From Sphingobium sp. (GTDB lineage: Bacteria; Pseudomonadota; Alphaproteobacteria; Sphingomonadales; Sphingomonadaceae): a stretch of 64,000 bases of DNA. Location of the stretch: contig JAHFPV010000003.1 in assembly GCA_023266575.1 (NCBI GenBank), forward strand, positions 172,308 through 236,307. Direction: 5' to 3'. The notes under the pieces are model-generated. The model ran no database searches, had not been told where the DNA came from, and worked only from the letters and a program-made list of their open reading frames with translations. Both the position numbers and the translations under genes were made by a program. Below are positions 1-8,230 of this stretch, piece after piece. Position 1 is the first letter of the stretch. Each line of letters begins with the position of its first letter.

Positions 1-1
1 T

Positions 2-205
2 ATCGGCGGCAAGGCCATGCCGCTGCGCCCGATGCTGATCGCGCGGACGGCACCTGCGGGCCTCAAACCCTCGGCCCCGCCCAGCGCCGCTGACGTCCCC
101 AACAATCATCTCGCCTATGCGGTGCAGTGGTTCTTCTTCGCGATCGTCGCGTCGATCATCTATATTCTCGCCCTGCGCCGCCGCAACGCGCCCAAATCGC
201 CCTAA
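2..205 (+). CDS. SURF1 family protein, C-terminal fragment
   Basis: This is the 3' end of a gene that begins before the window, in a frame open from base 2. The visible 67 residues end with NNHLAYAVQWFFFAIVASI, followed by a hydrophobic segment and a basic tail (LRRRNAPKSP). That is the second transmembrane helix and terminus typical of SURF1, an inner-membrane factor for cytochrome c oxidase assembly. SURF1 directly upstream of thrC is a common alphaproteobacterial arrangement (family knowledge). The N-terminal helix and most of the periplasmic domain are outside the window. Confidence 0.85.
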   Translation: MGGKAMPLRPMLIARTAPAGLKPSAPPSAADVPNNHLAYAVQWFFFAIVASIIYILALRRRNAPKSP

Positions 206-249
206 ACGCTTGCCGATAGGCGCGCGCATCGTTACCGCGCTTCCCCATC

Positions 250-1650
250 ATGCAATATGTCAGCACCAGGGGTAGCGCACCGGCGCTCGGTTTTGAGGAT
301 GTCACGCTGGCGGGCCTCGCGTCCGATGGCGGGCTATATGTGCCGGAAAGCTGGCCGTCCTTCTCGCCCGACGACATTCGCGCCTTGTCGGGCCTCTCCT
401 ATGTTGAAACCGCTGTCCGGGTTATGGCCCCGTTCGTCGCCGGATCGCTCGATGAGACGGAACTGCGCGACTTGTGCCAAGCCGCCTATGGCCGCTTCAG
501 CCATCAGGCGGTTGTGCCTTTGGTCCAGCTCGATCATCGCAACTGGCTGCTCGAACTCTTCCATGGCCCGACGCTGGCGTTCAAGGATGTCGCGCTTCAA
601 TTGCTCGGCCAGTTGTTCGAACGCTTCCTGTCGCGCCGCGACGATCACCTGACCATCGTTGGCGCCACCTCTGGCGATACCGGCTCGGCCGCGATCGACG
701 CGGTGGCGGGGCGCGAGAAGATCGACATCTTCATGCTCCACCCCGAAGGCCGCGTGTCCGACGTGCAGCGGCGGCAGATGACCACCGTGCGCGCGCCCAA
801 CGTCCATAATATCGCGATCGAGGGCAGCTTCGACGACGCGCAGGCGATGGTGAAGCGGATGTTCAACGACGCTGATTTCAAGCGTCGCTTCAATCTGTCC
901 GCCGTTAATTCGATCAACTGGGCGCGGCTGATGGCGCAGGTCGTCTATTATTTCTACGCCGCCGTGCGCCTGGGCGCGCCCGAACGCCCGGTCGCCTTCT
1001 CGGTCCCGACCGGCAATTTCGGCGATGTGTTCGCTGGCTATGTCGCGGCGAAAACGGGCCTGCCGGTCGCGAAACTGATCGTCGCGACCAACGTCAACGA
1101 CATCCTTCATCGCGCGCTGTCGCAGGGCGATTACAGTCAGGGCCAGGTCGTGGCGACCGCTACCCCCAGCATGGACATTCAGGTCAGCTCCAATTTTGAG
1201 CGGCTGTTGTTCGACGCGGGCGGTCGTGACGGGCTGGCGCTGGCCGCACAGATGGGCGGCTTTGAAGCCACCCGCGCGATGCGCCTGACCAATGCGCAGC
1301 GCGAGGGCGCGGCTGGCCTGTTCACCTCCGCCCGGATCGACGCCGACGGCATGACCATGGCGATGCGCTGGGCCTATGACGCGGCGGGCCAGATCATCGA
1401 CCCGCACAGCGCCATCGGCCTGGCCGCAGCGCAGGCGACCGATCTCGATCCGTCGATCCCGGTGGTCACGCTGGCGACCGCCCATGCCGCCAAGTTCCGC
1501 GACGCGGTCGAGCGCGCCACCGGCACCCGCCCGCCGCTCCCCGCCCGCGTCGGCGACCTGTTCGCGCGGGAGGAACATTATGTGAAGCTGCCCGGCACTT
1601 TCGAGGCGGTCACCGCCTATGTCGCCGAACGCGCGACCCCGCGCGGCTAA
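250..1650 (+). CDS. thrC: Threonine synthase
   Basis: A 466-residue PLP enzyme that converts O-phospho-L-homoserine to threonine. Visible features are the N-terminal YVSTRG typical of the family, the PLP-lysine motif LAFKDVALQ (Lys-112) and the phosphate-binding loop GATSGDTGSAA (residues 138-148). Length fits the long bacterial/fungal class. The ATG at 250 gives the conserved N-terminus, although no good Shine-Dalgarno precedes it. It follows the SURF1 gene after a 44-bp gap on the same strand and may be co-transcribed. A 28-bp perfect inverted repeat just after the stop could end the transcript. Confidence 0.96.
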   Translation: MQYVSTRGSAPALGFEDVTLAGLASDGGLYVPESWPSFSPDDIRALSGLSYVETAVRVMAPFVAGSLDETELRDLCQAAYGRFSHQAVVPLVQLDHRNWLLELFHGPTLAFKDVALQLLGQLFERFLSRRDDHLTIVGATSGDTGSAAIDAVAGREKIDIFMLHPEGRVSDVQRRQMTTVRAPNVHNIAIEGSFDDAQAMVKRMFNDADFKRRFNLSAVNSINWARLMAQVVYYFYAAVRLGAPERPVAFSVPTGNFGDVFAGYVAAKTGLPVAKLIVATNVNDILHRALSQGDYSQGQVVATATPSMDIQVSSNFERLLFDAGGRDGLALAAQMGGFEATRAMRLTNAQREGAAGLFTSARIDADGMTMAMRWAYDAAGQIIDPHSAIGLAAAQATDLDPSIPVVTLATAHAAKFRDAVERATGTRPPLPARVGDLFAREEHYVKLPGTFEAVTAYVAERATPRG

Positions 1651-1660
1651 CACCCCCCAC

Positions 1661-1724
1661 CCGTTCGGTTCGAGCTTGTCGAGAACTGCGCGCATCCAGT
1701 TCTCGACAAGCTCGAACCGAACGG
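1661..1724. repeat. Perfect 28-bp inverted repeat (CCGTTCG-ended palindrome)
   Basis: The arms at 1661-1688 and 1697-1724 are exact reverse complements separated by an 8-base loop. The outer ends read CCGTTCG and CGAACGG. The same ends recur at 4124-4218, 5579-5688 and 15829-15945, so this is one copy of a dispersed intergenic family resembling REP elements. Its right end runs straight into GGAGG, the ribosome-binding site of the next gene. Confidence 0.9.
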
Positions 1725-1731
1725 AGGTAGT

Positions 1732-2601
1732 GTGAATCTTCAAACCCTCATCGGCGAACCCTGGGCCGATTATGGCCTGATCGATTCGGGCCATGGCCGC
1801 AAGCTGGAGCGCTATGGCCGCTTCCGCTTCATCCGCCCAGAACCGCAGGCGATGTGGGCGCCCGCGACCGAAAACTGGAAGGCGGACGGCGAATTTGTGC
1901 CGGGCTCGGACGAAGAGGGCGGGGGCCGCTGGTTCTACGAAAAGCCGGTGCCTGCCGAGGGCTGGCCGCTCACATGGAAGGAAGTGACCTTCCAGTCGAG
2001 CTGCACCCCCTTCCGCCATCTCGGTTTCTTTCCGGACATGGCCCCGGTGTGGGACTGGATGCGCGAACGCACCGCCAACAAGCCCGACGCCGAAGTCATG
2101 AACCTGTTTGGCTATACCGGTGTCGGTACGCTCGCCATGTCGGCCAGCGGCGCGCGCATGGTCCATGTCGATGCCTCAAAAAAGTCGGTGGCGCAGGCCC
2201 GCGCCAACGCTGACCTGTCGGGCATGGCGGATCGCCCCGTGCGCTGGATCGTCGAGGACGCCGCCAAATTCGTCGCCCGCGAAGTCCGGCGCAACCGCCG
2301 CTATGACGGCATCCTCCTCGACCCGCCCAAATATGGCCGCGGCCCCGATGGCGAAGTCTGGCGTCTGGAGGAAGATCTTCCCGCGCTCATCGCCAATTGC
2401 CGCCAATTGCTCGACGCCGACAGCCGTTTCCTGTTCCTGACCGTCTATGCCGTCCGCATGTCGGCGCTGGCGATCGGCGAACTGCTGCGACAGGCCTTTG
2501 CCGACCTGCCGGGCGAGGTGGAAGTGGGTGAGCTGGCGGTGCGGGAGGAAGCGCGCGGCCTGCTGCTCCCCACCGCCATCTGGGCGCGCTGGAAGCGGTA
2601 A
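1732..2601 (+). CDS. Class I SAM-dependent methyltransferase, RlmI-like
   Basis: A 289-residue protein with a Rossmann methyltransferase fold: SAM-binding motif I NLFGYTGVGT (about residues 124-133), an acidic strand end (VHVDASKKSV) and the catalytic-loop motif LLDPPKYGRGP. These resemble the catalytic half of the 23S rRNA m5C methyltransferase RlmI/YccW, but the N-terminal PUA domain is missing, so the substrate is unproven. The GTG at 1732 is chosen because GGAGG lies 4 bases upstream. That site abuts the end of the intergenic palindrome, so folding of the palindrome could affect translation (inference). Confidence 0.85.
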   Translation: MNLQTLIGEPWADYGLIDSGHGRKLERYGRFRFIRPEPQAMWAPATENWKADGEFVPGSDEEGGGRWFYEKPVPAEGWPLTWKEVTFQSSCTPFRHLGFFPDMAPVWDWMRERTANKPDAEVMNLFGYTGVGTLAMSASGARMVHVDASKKSVAQARANADLSGMADRPVRWIVEDAAKFVAREVRRNRRYDGILLDPPKYGRGPDGEVWRLEEDLPALIANCRQLLDADSRFLFLTVYAVRMSALAIGELLRQAFADLPGEVEVGELAVREEARGLLLPTAIWARWKR

Positions 2602-2603
2602 GC

Positions 2604-3350
2604 CTACTTCCCCACCTTGATCTCAAACAGCTTCGGCCAATATTTGCCGGTGATGAAAACCCGGTCCTTCGCCGCGTCATAGGCAATGCCGTTGGCCACC
2701 GCTTCGCTATCGCGCACCCCCGCCGCCTTCATCAGCGGCGCGACATCGATCCAGTCGATCACCGCGCCCGTCGCGGGATCAATCCGTGCGATCTTCGTCT
2801 CATACCAGATATTCGCCCAAATCTCGCCGCGCACATATTCCAGCTCATTGAGCCGCTCGACCGCACGCCCGTTCCACGTCACCGTGATGCGGCGCTGCTC
2901 GGCCAGCGTGTCGGGATCAAGGAAGCGCAACTGCGCGCTGCCGTCGCTCTGGATGATATGCCGCCCGTCCTGCGTCAGCCCCCAGCCTTCACCTGTATAG
3001 CGAAAATCCCCGACCGGCGCGAAATCGTCCAGCGTCCAGACAAAGCCCTGTCCATGCCGCCAGGTCAGGCTGATCAGTCGGTCGCCCCAATTAACGATCC
3101 CCTCGCCAAAATAGCGCGGCTCCAGCACACTCCGCTGGATCACCTTGCCATCCTTCAGCCGCACCTTGCGAATGTCCGACTGCCCTTCCAGCCCGGTGCT
3201 TTCATACAGCGCCCCGTCATGGAAAAAGAGCCCCTCGGTAAAGGCGGTGGAATCATGCGGGTAGGTTTTTACCAGTGTCCAGGGCGTGTCAGCGAGGGCC
3301 GGGGTGGCGAAGGCCAGCGCGCCCAATAGCGTGAGCAGCAGCCGTTTCAT
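2604..3350 (-). CDS. Glutaminyl-peptide cyclotransferase, exported
   Basis: A 248-residue protein with a Sec signal peptide (about residues 1-20, ending PALA) and a beta-propeller-type glutamine cyclotransferase domain. Family motifs seen include HDSTAFTEGL, YESTGLEGQSDIRK and LNELEYVRGEIWANIW. The enzyme cyclises N-terminal glutamine to pyroglutamate, probably in the periplasm. The start overlaps the ygfZ stop by four bases (ATGA), so the two are translationally coupled, with ygfZ first. The physiological substrate in bacteria is not known from the sequence. Confidence 0.9.
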   Translation of the reverse strand: MKRLLLTLLGALAFATPALADTPWTLVKTYPHDSTAFTEGLFFHDGALYESTGLEGQSDIRKVRLKDGKVIQRSVLEPRYFGEGIVNWGDRLISLTWRHGQGFVWTLDDFAPVGDFRYTGEGWGLTQDGRHIIQSDGSAQLRFLDPDTLAEQRRITVTWNGRAVERLNELEYVRGEIWANIWYETKIARIDPATGAVIDWIDVAPLMKAAGVRDSEAVANGIAYDAAKDRVFITGKYWPKLFEIKVGK

Positions 3351-4087
3351 TCCGCCGCGGCCTGATCCGCAACCGCCGCCGCGAGCCAGTCGGGCAGGGT
3401 AGCCGGATCGAGCGTTTCCACCCGCCGCAACTCGATGGACAACCCCATGTCCGGCAACGCCGCCCGCTGTCTTTTCTCGTCGGCTTGCGCCAGCGGCACT
3501 GCGACCAGCCGCCGGTTCACCTTGGCGCGATAATGCATCCGCGCGGTATTCTCCTGCCCCACATAGCAGCCCTTGTCATAATCGACGCCGTTCAGTTCCC
3601 CGGCATTGGTTTCCAGCCAGAGCGTCTGATCCTGCCCCAACTCGCCAGCGCCCTCGAACACGCCTTGGCGGAGCCGATGCGCGCGAAATGCCGCCGCCGC
3701 GTCGCCATCCCCCGGCGCTGTAATCCAGCGATGCCCCAGCGCGGGCAGGCGCGGATCGCGCGGCCTGTCCGTCGCCTCCAGCGCCCAATGCACCGCCAGC
3801 GACTCATCGCGGGCAATCACGACCTTCCGCCGCAACCGATAGAGCGTCAGCCGCTTGGCTAGCGCATCGGCCTGCGCCGCCTCACAGTCGATCAGCACGT
3901 CATCGCCATCAGCCCACAACATCATGTCGAACAGCGCTTTCCCCTGCGCGGTCAGCAACGCGGTCCAGCGCGGCGCACCGGGTGCCAGCGTCAAAACATC
4001 GCGCGTCAGCAGGCCTTGCAGAAAGGGCCGCGCCTCCTCCCCTGAAATTCTGAGGATCGCGCGGTCGGTGAGGGTGGTGCCGGTCAT
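3347..4087 (-). CDS. ygfZ: YgfZ/GcvT-domain folate-binding protein
   Basis: A 246-residue protein from the ATG at 4087, where the conserved MTGTTLTDRAILRISG begins. In-frame codons upstream lie inside an intergenic repeat and are unlikely to be translated. The signature KGCYVGQE (from about residue 172) is the hallmark of YgfZ/IBA57 proteins, tetrahydrofolate-binding factors that support Fe-S enzyme assembly and repair. It forms an overlapping pair with the glutaminyl cyclase gene downstream. Confidence 0.92.
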   Translation of the reverse strand: MTGTTLTDRAILRISGEEARPFLQGLLTRDVLTLAPGAPRWTALLTAQGKALFDMMLWADGDDVLIDCEAAQADALAKRLTLYRLRRKVVIARDESLAVHWALEATDRPRDPRLPALGHRWITAPGDGDAAAAFRAHRLRQGVFEGAGELGQDQTLWLETNAGELNGVDYDKGCYVGQENTARMHYRAKVNRRLVAVPLAQADEKRQRAALPDMGLSIELRRVETLDPATLPDWLAAAVADQAAAE

Positions 4088-4123
4088 CGGCTTTAGGTAG
4101 GACAGATGCACCCAATTACCAAC

Positions 4124-4218
4124 CCGTTCGGGCTGAGCGAAGTCGAAGCCCTTGCCTGAACATCGTGAAGGCCTCACTGCGTTCGGCATGGCCCTTCGAC
4201 TTCGCTCAGGGCGAACGG
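4124..4218. repeat. Imperfect inverted repeat, CCGTTCG family
   Basis: Arms of about 27 bases (4124-4150 and 4192-4218) are near reverse complements, read as CCGTTCG..CTGAGCGAAGTCGAAG and its complement, with a two-base mismatch near the outer end and a ~40-base central part. It sits between divergent ygfZ and the dihydroorotase gene and belongs to the same family as the repeat at 1661. Confidence 0.8.
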
Positions 4219-4236
4219 TTTTTCACGGAGCGCACC

Positions 4237-5568
4237 ATGTCCGAAACTTTCGACCTGATCCTGAAGAACGGCACCATCCACACGCCGGGCGGCGCGGAGC
4301 AGGCCGATGTCGGCGTGCGCGGTGGCAGGATCGTTGCGATCGGCACGGGCCTTGGCGACGCGGGCGAAACCATCGACTGCACCGGCCTTGATGTCCTGCC
4401 CGGCTGCATCGACAGCCAGGTTCATTTTCGCGAGCCGGGGCTGGAGCATAAGGAAGATCTCGAATCGGGCAGCCGCGCTGCGGTGCTGGGCGGCATTACC
4501 GCCGTGTTTGAAATGCCCAACACCAATCCCAACACCGACACGGCCGAGCGGGTGCATGACAAGCTGAAGCGCGCGCACCACCGCATGTGGTGTGACCATG
4601 CCTTCTATGTCGGCGCGACGGCGGACAATGCCGAACATCTGCGCGACCTGGAACGCATCCCCGGCACCGCAGGGGTCAAGATTTTCATGGGCGCGTCCAC
4701 CGGCAGCCTGCTGGTCGATGATGACAATGCGCTCGCCCGCGTGCTGGCCAGCGGCACCCGCCGCGTCGCCATCCATGCCGAGGATGAGACGCGGATGAAC
4801 GCGCGCAAGGGCCATGCGCTGGCCGGCGACCCGTCGTCGCACCCGGTCTGGCGCGACGATGAAAGCGCGATGATCGCGACCAAACGCATCATCGGTCTGG
4901 CCCGCGCCGCGCGCCGCCGCATCCACATATTGCACATCACCACACCCGCCGAACTCGCCTATATCGGCCAGAACAAGGATATCGCGACCTGCGAGGTGAC
5001 GCCCCAGCATCTGACGCTGGCCGGGGAGGAGGCATATCCGCGCCTTGGCACCTATGCTCAGATGAACCCGCCGATCCGGTCGGGCGCGCACCGCGATGGA
5101 CTGTGGCACTGGCTCAATCAGGGCGTGCCTGATGTGCTGGGCAGCGATCACGCCCCCCATACGATCGAGGAAAAGGCCAAGCCCTATCCCACCAGCCCCA
5201 GCGGGATGCCAGGCGTCCAGACGCTGGTGCCGCTGCTGCTCAACCATGTGGCGGAGGGGCGGCTGACGCTGCGCCGCTTCATCGAACTGACCTCGTCCGG
5301 CCCGCAGCGCGTATTCGGGCTGGTCGGCAAGGGGCGGATCGCGCTGGGCTATGACGCCGACTTCACCGTGGTGGACCTGAAAAAGCGCTGGACCGTGGGC
5401 AGCGACTGGCTTGCCTCGCGCTGCAACTGGTCCCCGTTCGAGGGGATGGAGCTGACCGGCAAGGCGGTCGGCACCATCATCCGCGGCAATCGCGTGATGT
5501 GGGAAGATGCGCTGGCCAATGACGCGGTCGGTGAAGCCGTGCGCTTCGAGGCGACCGAATTTTCCTGA
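4237..5568 (+). CDS. pyrC: Dihydroorotase-family amidohydrolase
   Basis: A 443-residue cyclic amidohydrolase. Expected reaction: N-carbamoyl-aspartate to dihydroorotate in pyrimidine synthesis. Metal-site motifs are visible: QVHFREPG (61-68), GVKIFMG with candidate carboxylated Lys-148, AIHAEDE (His-180), ILHIT (His-233) and GSDHAPHT (Asp-303). The first His of the usual H-x-H is Gln here. FEMPNTNP is also characteristic. The ATG at 4237 is preceded by ACGGAG, whereas earlier in-frame starts fall in the repeat. An allantoinase or hydantoinase role is the main alternative. Confidence 0.88.
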   Translation: MSETFDLILKNGTIHTPGGAEQADVGVRGGRIVAIGTGLGDAGETIDCTGLDVLPGCIDSQVHFREPGLEHKEDLESGSRAAVLGGITAVFEMPNTNPNTDTAERVHDKLKRAHHRMWCDHAFYVGATADNAEHLRDLERIPGTAGVKIFMGASTGSLLVDDDNALARVLASGTRRVAIHAEDETRMNARKGHALAGDPSSHPVWRDDESAMIATKRIIGLARAARRRIHILHITTPAELAYIGQNKDIATCEVTPQHLTLAGEEAYPRLGTYAQMNPPIRSGAHRDGLWHWLNQGVPDVLGSDHAPHTIEEKAKPYPTSPSGMPGVQTLVPLLLNHVAEGRLTLRRFIELTSSGPQRVFGLVGKGRIALGYDADFTVVDLKKRWTVGSDWLASRCNWSPFEGMELTGKAVGTIIRGNRVMWEDALANDAVGEAVRFEATEFS

Positions 5569-5578
5569 CACCCACCTC

Positions 5579-5688
5579 CGTTCGTTTCGAGCGTGTCGAG
5601 AAACGCAAACACTGCGCCAACGTTTCTCGACGTAGTTTATCCTGAGCGCCTGCCGCAGGCGGGCAGTCGAAGGGCTCGAAACGAACGG
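5579..5688. repeat. Composite inverted repeat, CCGTTCG family
   Basis: The outer ends CCGTTCGTTTCGAG and CTCGAAACGAACGG are complementary. Inside, CGTGTCGAGAAACG and CGTTTCTCGAC form a second stem, and GCCTGCCGCAGGCGGGC a third. It lies between convergent pyrC and rarD and could act as a two-way transcription stop (inference). Confidence 0.8.
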
Positions 5689-5695
5689 GGATAAA

Positions 5696-6598
5696 TTAAA
5701 CCGTCGCCACCCGGTTCCGCCGCGCCATCCGCACGCCGTCGGTCGCAAACAGGATCAGCGCGATCCAGATGAGGCCAAAGCTCAGCATTTGGCCGTGGCT
5801 CAATGTCTCGCCGAACAGCACGACGCCGCAGAAAAATTGCAGCATCGGGGCGAGATATTGCAAGATTCCCAGCGTCGCCATGGGCAGCCGTTGCGCCGCC
5901 ATGGCGAACAGCACCAGCGGCACCGTCGTCACTGCGCCGGAAATCACCAGCAGCGCGGTTGTCCCGGCATCCTGTCCGAAACTCACCCCGCCATGGCCCG
6001 CTTCCCAGATCAGGTAAGCAATGGCGGGCGGCGTCAGCAGCAGCGTTTCGACCCCCAGACCCGTCATCGGCGCGACAGGCGTAATTTTGCGCAACAGGGC
6101 ATAAAAAGCAAAGCTGATCGCCAGTGTCAGGCTGATCCATAGCGTCGTCAGCGCCGCGGCCGCCAATATGGCAACACCCACCGCCGCCACGACGATTGCC
6201 AGCATTTGCGGTCGCCGCAGCTTCTCCTTCAACACCAGCACGCCCAGCGCAACATTGACCAGCGGGTTGAGGAAATAGCCAAGGCTCGTTGCGACGACAT
6301 GCCCGTCATTGACCGCCCAGACATAGGTCAGCCAGTTGATCGCGATCATCAGGGCGGACCCGGCCAGCGGCATGATCAGCCGCCGGTCGCGCAACGCCGA
6401 GATCAACGGGCCCAGTCCCCTGCGCGCCGCCAGCAGTGTGACGATCAGCAGCAGCGACCACAAGACCCGCTGGGTGACGATCTCGACCGGATCGACATGA
6501 TGTACCAGCCGAAAGAAGAGCGGCAGCATCCCCCAGATGACATAGGCGACAATCGCAGCGATCAGGCCATTGCGCGTATAATTGTGCGTCGGGTTCAG
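5696..6598 (-). CDS. rarD: RarD-type EamA/DMT transporter
   Basis: A multi-helix inner-membrane protein of the drug/metabolite transporter superfamily, about 300 residues with ten predicted helices. The first ATG (6529) would cut the first helix after IAAIVAYVIWG. The frame continues upstream through NYTRNGLIAAIVAYVIWG, which matches the usual RarD N-terminus. The only suitable start there is CTG at 6598, overlapping the stop of the upstream gene as CTGA, with GGGGGGA five bases before it. The DPVEIVTQRVLWSLLL segment is typical of RarD. Substrate unknown; the E. coli name refers to chloramphenicol sensitivity. Confidence 0.88.
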   Translation of the reverse strand: MNPTHNYTRNGLIAAIVAYVIWGMLPLFFRLVHHVDPVEIVTQRVLWSLLLIVTLLAARRGLGPLISALRDRRLIMPLAGSALMIAINWLTYVWAVNDGHVVATSLGYFLNPLVNVALGVLVLKEKLRRPQMLAIVVAAVGVAILAAAALTTLWISLTLAISFAFYALLRKITPVAPMTGLGVETLLLTPPAIAYLIWEAGHGGVSFGQDAGTTALLVISGAVTTVPLVLFAMAAQRLPMATLGILQYLAPMLQFFCGVVLFGETLSHGQMLSFGLIWIALILFATDGVRMARRNRVATV

Positions 6599-6816
6599 AA
6601 AATCCCCCCGCCCAGGAACAGCCGCAGCGCGCCGAACGCAGCGACGATCAGGCAGAAATTACGCCCGCCATTGCGCGAAGAGATCATGCCGATCACCGCC
6701 CCGAACAGTGCCATGGGCACCAGCAGCCAGTTCAATGCGCCCAGCAACGGAATGAAAGCGGGGATCATCAGGACCAGGGTGACAAGGCCGATAAAGCCGG
6801 ATAATATATTTAGCAT
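6595..6816 (-). CDS. Small membrane protein, unknown function
   Basis: A 73-residue hydrophobic protein with two or three predicted transmembrane segments (FIGLVTLVLMIPAFIPLL, LVPMALFGAVIGMIS and a C-terminal stretch). No family is recognised. Its stop overlaps the likely CTG start of rarD by four bases, and its last codons (GGGGGGATTTTC) supply rarD's ribosome-binding site, so the two genes form one translation unit. Upstream is a ~150-bp region shared with the divergent lipoprotein gene at 6976. Confidence 0.7.
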   Translation of the reverse strand: MLNILSGFIGLVTLVLMIPAFIPLLGALNWLLVPMALFGAVIGMISSRNGGRNFCLIVAAFGALRLFLGGGIF

Positions 6817-6975
6817 CCAGGTTTAATGGCCGTTCCGCCGCATGGCCACAAGGCAAACAGGCAGGCCAGTAAGCAGAAACTGGCCCGATGATGCGGAATT
6901 TTCCCGCGATTCACCAAAAGTCCTAACGAAAAATTAACCCGCACTCTTCATGCCTTGTTTACGAAGGAGTGCAGC

Positions 6976-7719
6976 ATGGCGTTTTTCAGGTCCGTTTCCA
7001 TCATCACGCTGACGCTGGCGCTCGCCGCCTGCGGCAAGGGGGACAAGGATGCCAGCCTCGCCGCGCTCGATGCGCAACTCACCAACAATGCGGTCGATCC
7101 GGCGCTGAAAGGCGCGCTGGCCGACCCGATCGTGGTCGATCCCCAGCTGGTCGGCCAGTCCAACCGCAACGCCGTGCGCCCAGCCGACCGCCCCGCCAAT
7201 GGCGCGGTGCCGTTGCTTGGTGGCGACGCGGGTAAGGCGCAGGCCGCCGCGCTGCAACAGGCAGGCGGCAAGCTGCTCGCCACGCCCGCGCCCAGCGCAG
7301 GCGAGGCCATGGCATCGACCGTCACCTTGGGCGCAGTCGCCCGCGAACAGGCGTCGCGCAACGGCGGCAACGCCCATTGCAGCAAGCAGCTCGCTTACGG
7401 CATGGAATGGGCGCAGCGCCTGCCCGATCCCTTCACCCTCTATCCCGGCGCGCAACTGACCGAAGCGGCGGGCGCGGAACGCAATGGCTGCACCCTGCGC
7501 GCCGCCAGTTTCGTGACACCCGCGCCGCGGCAGGGCGTGATGGACTATTATTACACCATCGCCCGCCGCGCCGGTTATGAGGGCGAACATAAGATATTGG
7601 GCGGCGATCATGTGCTGGGCGGCACGCGCAAGGCCGATGGCAGCGCCTATTTCATCCTCTTCACCGACGCGCCGGGCGGCAAGACCAGCGTCGACATCAT
7701 CGCCGACAACGGCAAATAG
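6976..7719 (+). CDS. Lipoprotein of unknown function
   Basis: A 247-residue protein with a lipoprotein signal peptide and lipobox LAAC (lipidated Cys-19), so membrane-anchored in the envelope. The ATG at 6976 is chosen because GAAGGAG precedes it and the signal peptide starts there; the earlier in-frame ATG at 6955 would add residues before it. The first half is Ala/Gln-rich and low complexity. The second half (from about residue 135) looks folded, with two Cys and a YYTIARRAGYEGEHK segment. No family recognised. Confidence 0.8.
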   Translation: MAFFRSVSIITLTLALAACGKGDKDASLAALDAQLTNNAVDPALKGALADPIVVDPQLVGQSNRNAVRPADRPANGAVPLLGGDAGKAQAAALQQAGGKLLATPAPSAGEAMASTVTLGAVAREQASRNGGNAHCSKQLAYGMEWAQRLPDPFTLYPGAQLTEAAGAERNGCTLRAASFVTPAPRQGVMDYYYTIARRAGYEGEHKILGGDHVLGGTRKADGSAYFILFTDAPGGKTSVDIIADNGK

Positions 7720-7727
7720 GCCCCAAA

Positions 7728-7795
7728 TCCTCCCTGCGCCGCAGGCGTGGGGAGGGGGACCGCGCCCGCAGGGCGTGGTGGAGGGGCAATGGCGC
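7728..7795. repeat. GC-rich intergenic hairpin repeat
   Basis: Two adjacent stems are visible: CCTCCCTGCGCC with GGCGTGGGGAGG, then CCGCGCCCGCAGGGCGTGG. This composition is a familiar intergenic element type in sphingomonads (general knowledge). It lies between the lipoprotein gene and crcB and may terminate the former. Confidence 0.65.
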
Positions 7796-7843
7796 GCAGA
7801 TGCGACCTTTCCCCTTTGACGCAATCGCTGTAGGGGCAGCGGC

Positions 7844-8230
7844 ATGACCAATATTTTCCTTGTTATGGGCGGTGGCGCGGTGGGCGCTGCGCTGCGCTAC
7901 CAGCTGGGCCGTTTCCTGGGCGCGATGACGCCGGGTGCGACCTGGCCGTGGGGCACGTTCGCGGCCAATCTGATCGGCGGTTTCGCCATGGGTCTGCTGG
8001 CTGGCTGGCTGGCACGCGGCAGCCTGACGTCGGGTGAACCGATCCGGCTGCTGCTGGGCGTCGGCGTGCTGGGCGGCTTCACCACCTTCTCCGCCTTCAG
8101 CCTGGAAACATTGCTGATGATCGAGCGCGGCCAGATCATCGTCGCGCTGGCCTATGCGCTGGCATCGGTGATCGGCGCTGTCGTGGCGCTGGCGCTGGGC
8201 CTGTCGCTGATGCGGAGTGTCGTGGCATGA
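7844..8230 (+). CDS. crcB: Fluoride ion channel CrcB/Fluc
   Basis: A 128-residue four-helix membrane protein that exports fluoride as a dual-topology dimer. Family signatures are GTFAANLIGGF (about 37-47) and GVGVLGGFTTFSAFS (about 72-86), which contains the central sodium site and the phenylalanines lining the fluoride path. Length is normal. It overlaps the following pseudouridine synthase by ATGA. No fluoride riboswitch could be recognised in the short upstream gap. Confidence 0.95.
   Translation: MTNIFLVMGGGAVGAALRYQLGRFLGAMTPGATWPWGTFAANLIGGFAMGLLAGWLARGSLTSGEPIRLLLGVGVLGGFTTFSAFSLETLLMIERGQIIVALAYALASVIGAVVALALGLSLMRSVVA

Noticed and set aside
334-2166. A 610-residue open frame on the minus strand, antisense to thrC and the methyltransferase gene
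   Set aside because: High-GC genes often leave the complementary frame open. The product is Arg/Gly/His-rich with no domain, and thrC on the other strand is certain.
7796-7843. Possible fluoride riboswitch before crcB
   Set aside because: Only 48 bases remain after the repeat and no GGCGATG-type core or pseudoknot partner was found.
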